64,000 bases of DNA from JAHZMA01 sp965205905 (GTDB taxonomy: Bacteria > Pseudomonadota > Alphaproteobacteria > JABAAW01 > JAHZMA01): the NCBI GenBank assembly GCA_965205905.1, contig CBDBHZ010000012.1, positions 186,001 to 250,000 on the forward strand, read 5' to 3'. Positions within the stretch are counted from its first letter, which is position 1. Every line of letters begins with the position of its first letter. The notes beneath the pieces are model-generated. The model was not told where the DNA came from. It did no database searches and saw only the letters and a program-made list of their open reading frames with translations. Below, piece after piece: positions 61,479 to 64,000 of the stretch. A program made the translations under genes and the position numbers.

Positions 61479-63169
61479 GGGGAACTCACAGTAAAATAAG
61501 AGGTTATCGGGTAGCGCCTATCAGTGCCAAAAGCACGAAGCGATATTTTGGGGCAAGGCGCAGCTTGCTTGCGTTTATATTCTGAATTTTGTAGCATTGT
61601 CCAGACTTTTGATACTAATAATGACGCGTTATCAATATGTTTTTTTTCTAGCATGGCGATAATGGCGTGATGCGGGGTTTCCTCATCAATCATGTGATAT
61701 AAAATGCTATCCAAAATCGGATAATCGGGCAGGGAATCGCTATCTTTTTGGTTGGCGCGTAATTCGGCACTTGGCGGTTTGCTGATGATATTTTGCGGTA
61801 TGGGCGGATTTTTTTGGGTCGCTTTATTACGCCATTCACAAAGCGCAAAAATATCGGTTTTATACACATCTTGAATCGGCGCGTAACCGCCACACATATC
61901 GCCATAAAGCGTGGCGTAACCGCAAGCCGTTTCAGATTTATTTGAGGTGGCAAGCAATAACGCACCCTGATGATTTGAAAAACCCATCAGCAACATACCG
62001 CGTGCGCGTGCCTGTAAATTTTCATGCGTCAGTCCGCTGGTAATGGTCTCGCCGATTGCAGGCGATAGAGTTGTGGCGGCGTGTTGATAGAGTGCCTGAA
62101 TATCCAAAATATGATGATGCGCGTTTAAGTTTTTGGCACATTGCACGGCATCATCAATGCTGGATTTTGCGGTAAATTCGGAGGGCATCAGCAGGCAATG
62201 CAAATTATCACCGCCCACAGCATCGGCGGCAATGGTGGCAACCAGCGCGGAATCAATACCGCCCGAAAGCCCAAGCACAATTTTTGTGAAGCGATTATGG
62301 CGGGCATAATCTTTAACGCCCATCAATATTGCGTGGTAAATATCATGCAGGCGAGAATCGGGAATGTGCGTGAGTGGTGGGGCGTTGCTGATGGTGAGGT
62401 CTTCATTTGCTAGGCTTATGGTGGCGGTGGCTTCGGCAAAGCTAGGCATTTGCAAGATGATTTTACCCGCTTGGTTAATCGCAAAACTTGCGCCATCAAA
62501 AATCAAATCATCACGCGCCCCAACACGGTTAAGATAGACAAGCGGTAACTCAAAATCAAGCGCATATTGCGTGAAGCGGGTGAGCCGTTGCAGCTTATGT
62601 TTGGCATCGGCAAAGGGTGAGGCGTTGGGCAGTAAAATAACATCCGCGCCCAAACTTTTCAGCCGTGCAAAACCATCAGGATACCACGAATCTTCACAAA
62701 TCATCAGTCCGATTTTAACGCCCTTATGCTCGAATATTGTGCCATATTGCGTGCCTTTGGTGAAGTATCGTTGCTCATCAAACACGCCATAATTGGGAAG
62801 CTGATATTTATTGTAAAGATGCTGTGCTTTGCCATTATGAAGCAGATAAAGCGCGTTGAAACATTGTGGAGGGGCGTTGCCATCGGTCTCGTAATGTGCC
62901 GCGCCGATAATCAGTGCAGGCGCGTTAAGGCTGTGTAAATCACGGGCAAGGCTATGCAAAGCATCTTCATTTTGCTGAATGAAATCAGGGTGATGCAGTA
63001 AATCATCAACAGGATAGCCGTTCAGGAATAATTCGGGCAGTAGCAATAAATCAGCATCGGGATGCTGTTTGGCAAAGGCAAGGGTGCGCGCCTGATTGCC
63101 TGCAAAATTTGCGGTATCGGTGCAAAACTGCCCTAAAGATATTTTGAGAGGATTTGGTGTTTTTGTCAT
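61475..63169 (-). CDS. nadE: Glutamine-dependent NAD+ synthetase
   Basis: Makes NAD+ from nicotinate adenine dinucleotide with Gln as nitrogen source. The N-terminal nitrilase-like glutaminase (about 1-265) has Glu in LLLPELFLNGYP, Lys in YNKYQLPNYGVFDEQRYF and Cys in GLMICEDSWYPDG; the C-terminal synthetase has LGLSGGIDSALVATIAADA (P-loop, about 295) and TSNKSETACGYATLYGDMCGGYAPIQDVYKT. 564 residues. Together with pncB it supports NAD salvage. It overlaps gltX by 4 bp. Confidence 0.94.
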   Translation of the reverse strand: MTKTPNPLKISLGQFCTDTANFAGNQARTLAFAKQHPDADLLLLPELFLNGYPVDDLLHHPDFIQQNEDALHSLARDLHSLNAPALIIGAAHYETDGNAPPQCFNALYLLHNGKAQHLYNKYQLPNYGVFDEQRYFTKGTQYGTIFEHKGVKIGLMICEDSWYPDGFARLKSLGADVILLPNASPFADAKHKLQRLTRFTQYALDFELPLVYLNRVGARDDLIFDGASFAINQAGKIILQMPSFAEATATISLANEDLTISNAPPLTHIPDSRLHDIYHAILMGVKDYARHNRFTKIVLGLSGGIDSALVATIAADAVGGDNLHCLLMPSEFTAKSSIDDAVQCAKNLNAHHHILDIQALYQHAATTLSPAIGETITSGLTHENLQARARGMLLMGFSNHQGALLLATSNKSETACGYATLYGDMCGGYAPIQDVYKTDIFALCEWRNKATQKNPPIPQNIISKPPSAELRANQKDSDSLPDYPILDSILYHMIDEETPHHAIIAMLEKKHIDNASLLVSKVWTMLQNSEYKRKQAAPCPKISLRAFGTDRRYPITSYFTVSSP

Positions 63170-63181
63170 GGTTGGCCCGTC

Positions 63182-64000
63182 TTAATTTTTATCTATCATA
63201 CCGTCATTATCAAAATCATGCAATTTTTTATAGTGAATTTTTTGTGGCTCGCGTGGCGTTTCTGGCAAGTCAAGATTAAGCCAATAGCGCGTTGTTTTAC
63301 GCAAGCCAGTGCGGGTAAACATACCCTTTTGCACCAAATCGTTGAGGTCAGATGTTGTTGTGGAGATAGCTGATTTTGTAATAGCCCTATAATTTTTGGC
63401 ACTTAAACCGCCCTTAAAGCCATCAATGCCTTCGTTGAAAATTCTTAAAAGCGCCTTTTCTTGACGATGATTGATTTGATTTTTGTAATGGCTGAGAAAT
63501 TTACCTTTTTGCATAATGAATGTTACTTTTGCCATTGTATTTTTTTGAGCATCTAAAATCATATCGGTACAATAATTTAACCATCCGTCTATCACATTAG
63601 ATTTATTGCTATCTTCTAATGCTTGATAATATCGCTTTTTTGCTTTTTGGATTGTAGCAGATAAATCTAATAATATTGGGGTGTTTAAGCTTTGTGCCAA
63701 TGATTTTTGAAGTAATGCCCTGCCAATGCGTCCGTTACCATCTTCAAACGGGTGAATGGTTTCGTAATATAAATGGACAATGCTGGCACGGGTGAGGGCG
63801 GGCAGAGGGTTGTTGCCATCAGGTGCTGAATCATTAAACCAATCAATGAATTTCTCCATTTCTTGGGGCACTTGTTCTGATGGTGGTGCTTCAAAATGGA
63901 TTGTAGGATTATGCAAATGTCCTGATTGAATTTGCATTGGGTGCGAGCCAATTCGGTAGTCGCCAATGGTTTGAATTTGAAGGATACTATTCGGGTTGTT
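63182..64000 (-). CDS. Fic-domain protein, N-terminus outside window
   Basis: C-terminal portion of a Fic-family enzyme, which usually adds AMP to a target hydroxyl. The core motif is HPFEDGNGRIGRAL; upstream in the same frame RIGSHPMQIQSG and IHFEAPPSEQVPQEMEKFIDWF are typical lead-in strands. The C-terminal 80 residues look like a winged-helix domain (NYRAITKSAISTTTSDLNDLVQKGMF). The frame is open from 63937 to the edge at 64000, so the true start lies further right. The regulatory inhibitory helix, if N-terminal, is not visible. It ends 12 bp before nadE. Confidence 0.88.
   Translation of the reverse strand, partial: NNPNSILQIQTIGDYRIGSHPMQIQSGHLHNPTIHFEAPPSEQVPQEMEKFIDWFNDSAPDGNNPLPALTRASIVHLYYETIHPFEDGNGRIGRALLQKSLAQSLNTPILLDLSATIQKAKKRYYQALEDSNKSNVIDGWLNYCTDMILDAQKNTMAKVTFIMQKGKFLSHYKNQINHRQEKALLRIFNEGIDGFKGGLSAKNYRAITKSAISTTTSDLNDLVQKGMFTRTGLRKTTRYWLNLDLPETPREPQKIHYKKLHDFDNDGMIDKN

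Overview
This is a low-GC chromosome segment from what looks like a flagellated marine alphaproteobacterium. The lineage is suggested by FlaF (an alphaproteobacterial flagellin regulator), a DMSP demethylase (DmdA) typical of SAR11/SAR116/Roseobacter-type ocean bacteria, a five-gene branched-chain amino-acid-type ABC transporter, and a tRNA-His with A73 instead of the usual G-1:C73. A SAR116-like (Puniceispirillum-type) relative is my best guess, but the sequence does not prove it.

Layout. 1-6.4 kb: a frameshifted MFS efflux gene, molybdenum-enzyme genes fdhD and mobA around an outer-membrane protein gene, rpmJ, then a flagellar block (flgL, flaF and an unknown membrane/helical-repeat gene). 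6.4-11 kb: livFGMH plus its binding protein. 11-13.9 kb: AlkD-like repair protein, ankyrin protein, methyltransferase. 13.9-21.3 kb: a surface-glycan cluster with a GtrB-like glycosyltransferase, three paralogous GT-C-like membrane proteins, another polytopic protein, and the orphan tail of a lost fourth paralog. 21.4-23 kb: dmdA, DUF1761, tRNA-Ile. 23-30.8 kb: envelope lipoproteins (two COG3014 paralogs, one frameshifted; LPP20; LpoB-like plus a truncated tandem copy) surrounding a DUF2589 cassette. 30.8-39.9 kb: pncB, a sulfatase-fold protein lacking its nucleophile, a HAD phosphatase, rpmB, the overlapping tadA-ftsY-mtaB-dapF-J-domain run, and a lone DUF4325 gene. 40-42.8 kb: repeat-rich DNA, small lipoprotein, ankyrin protein and an odd tRNA-His. 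42.8-53 kb: DsbD/ScsB, YqgE, MlaA, SecA, RNase P RNA, an ImmA/IrrE pair, HldD, CbpA-like. 53.4-57.7 kb: a type I secretion-like ABC/HlyD pair with degenerate ATPase motifs, preceded by an acidic protein gene. 57.7-64 kb: repeats, a structured minus-strand RNA/small-ORF locus, a pentapeptide-repeat protein, gltX, nadE and a Fic gene running off the edge.

The least explained elements are (1) a mosaic intergenic repeat family with fixed outer arms and exchangeable inner hairpins, including a compensatory base-pair change (copies near 40.2, 49.4, 57.8 and 59.7 kb); (2) a second hairpin repeat with non-homologous stems (40.3, 42.7, 58.4 kb); (3) the structured minus-strand locus at 58.0-58.2 kb, where a 28-codon ORF ends inside a terminator; (4) the DUF2589 cassette; (5) the degenerate type I exporter.
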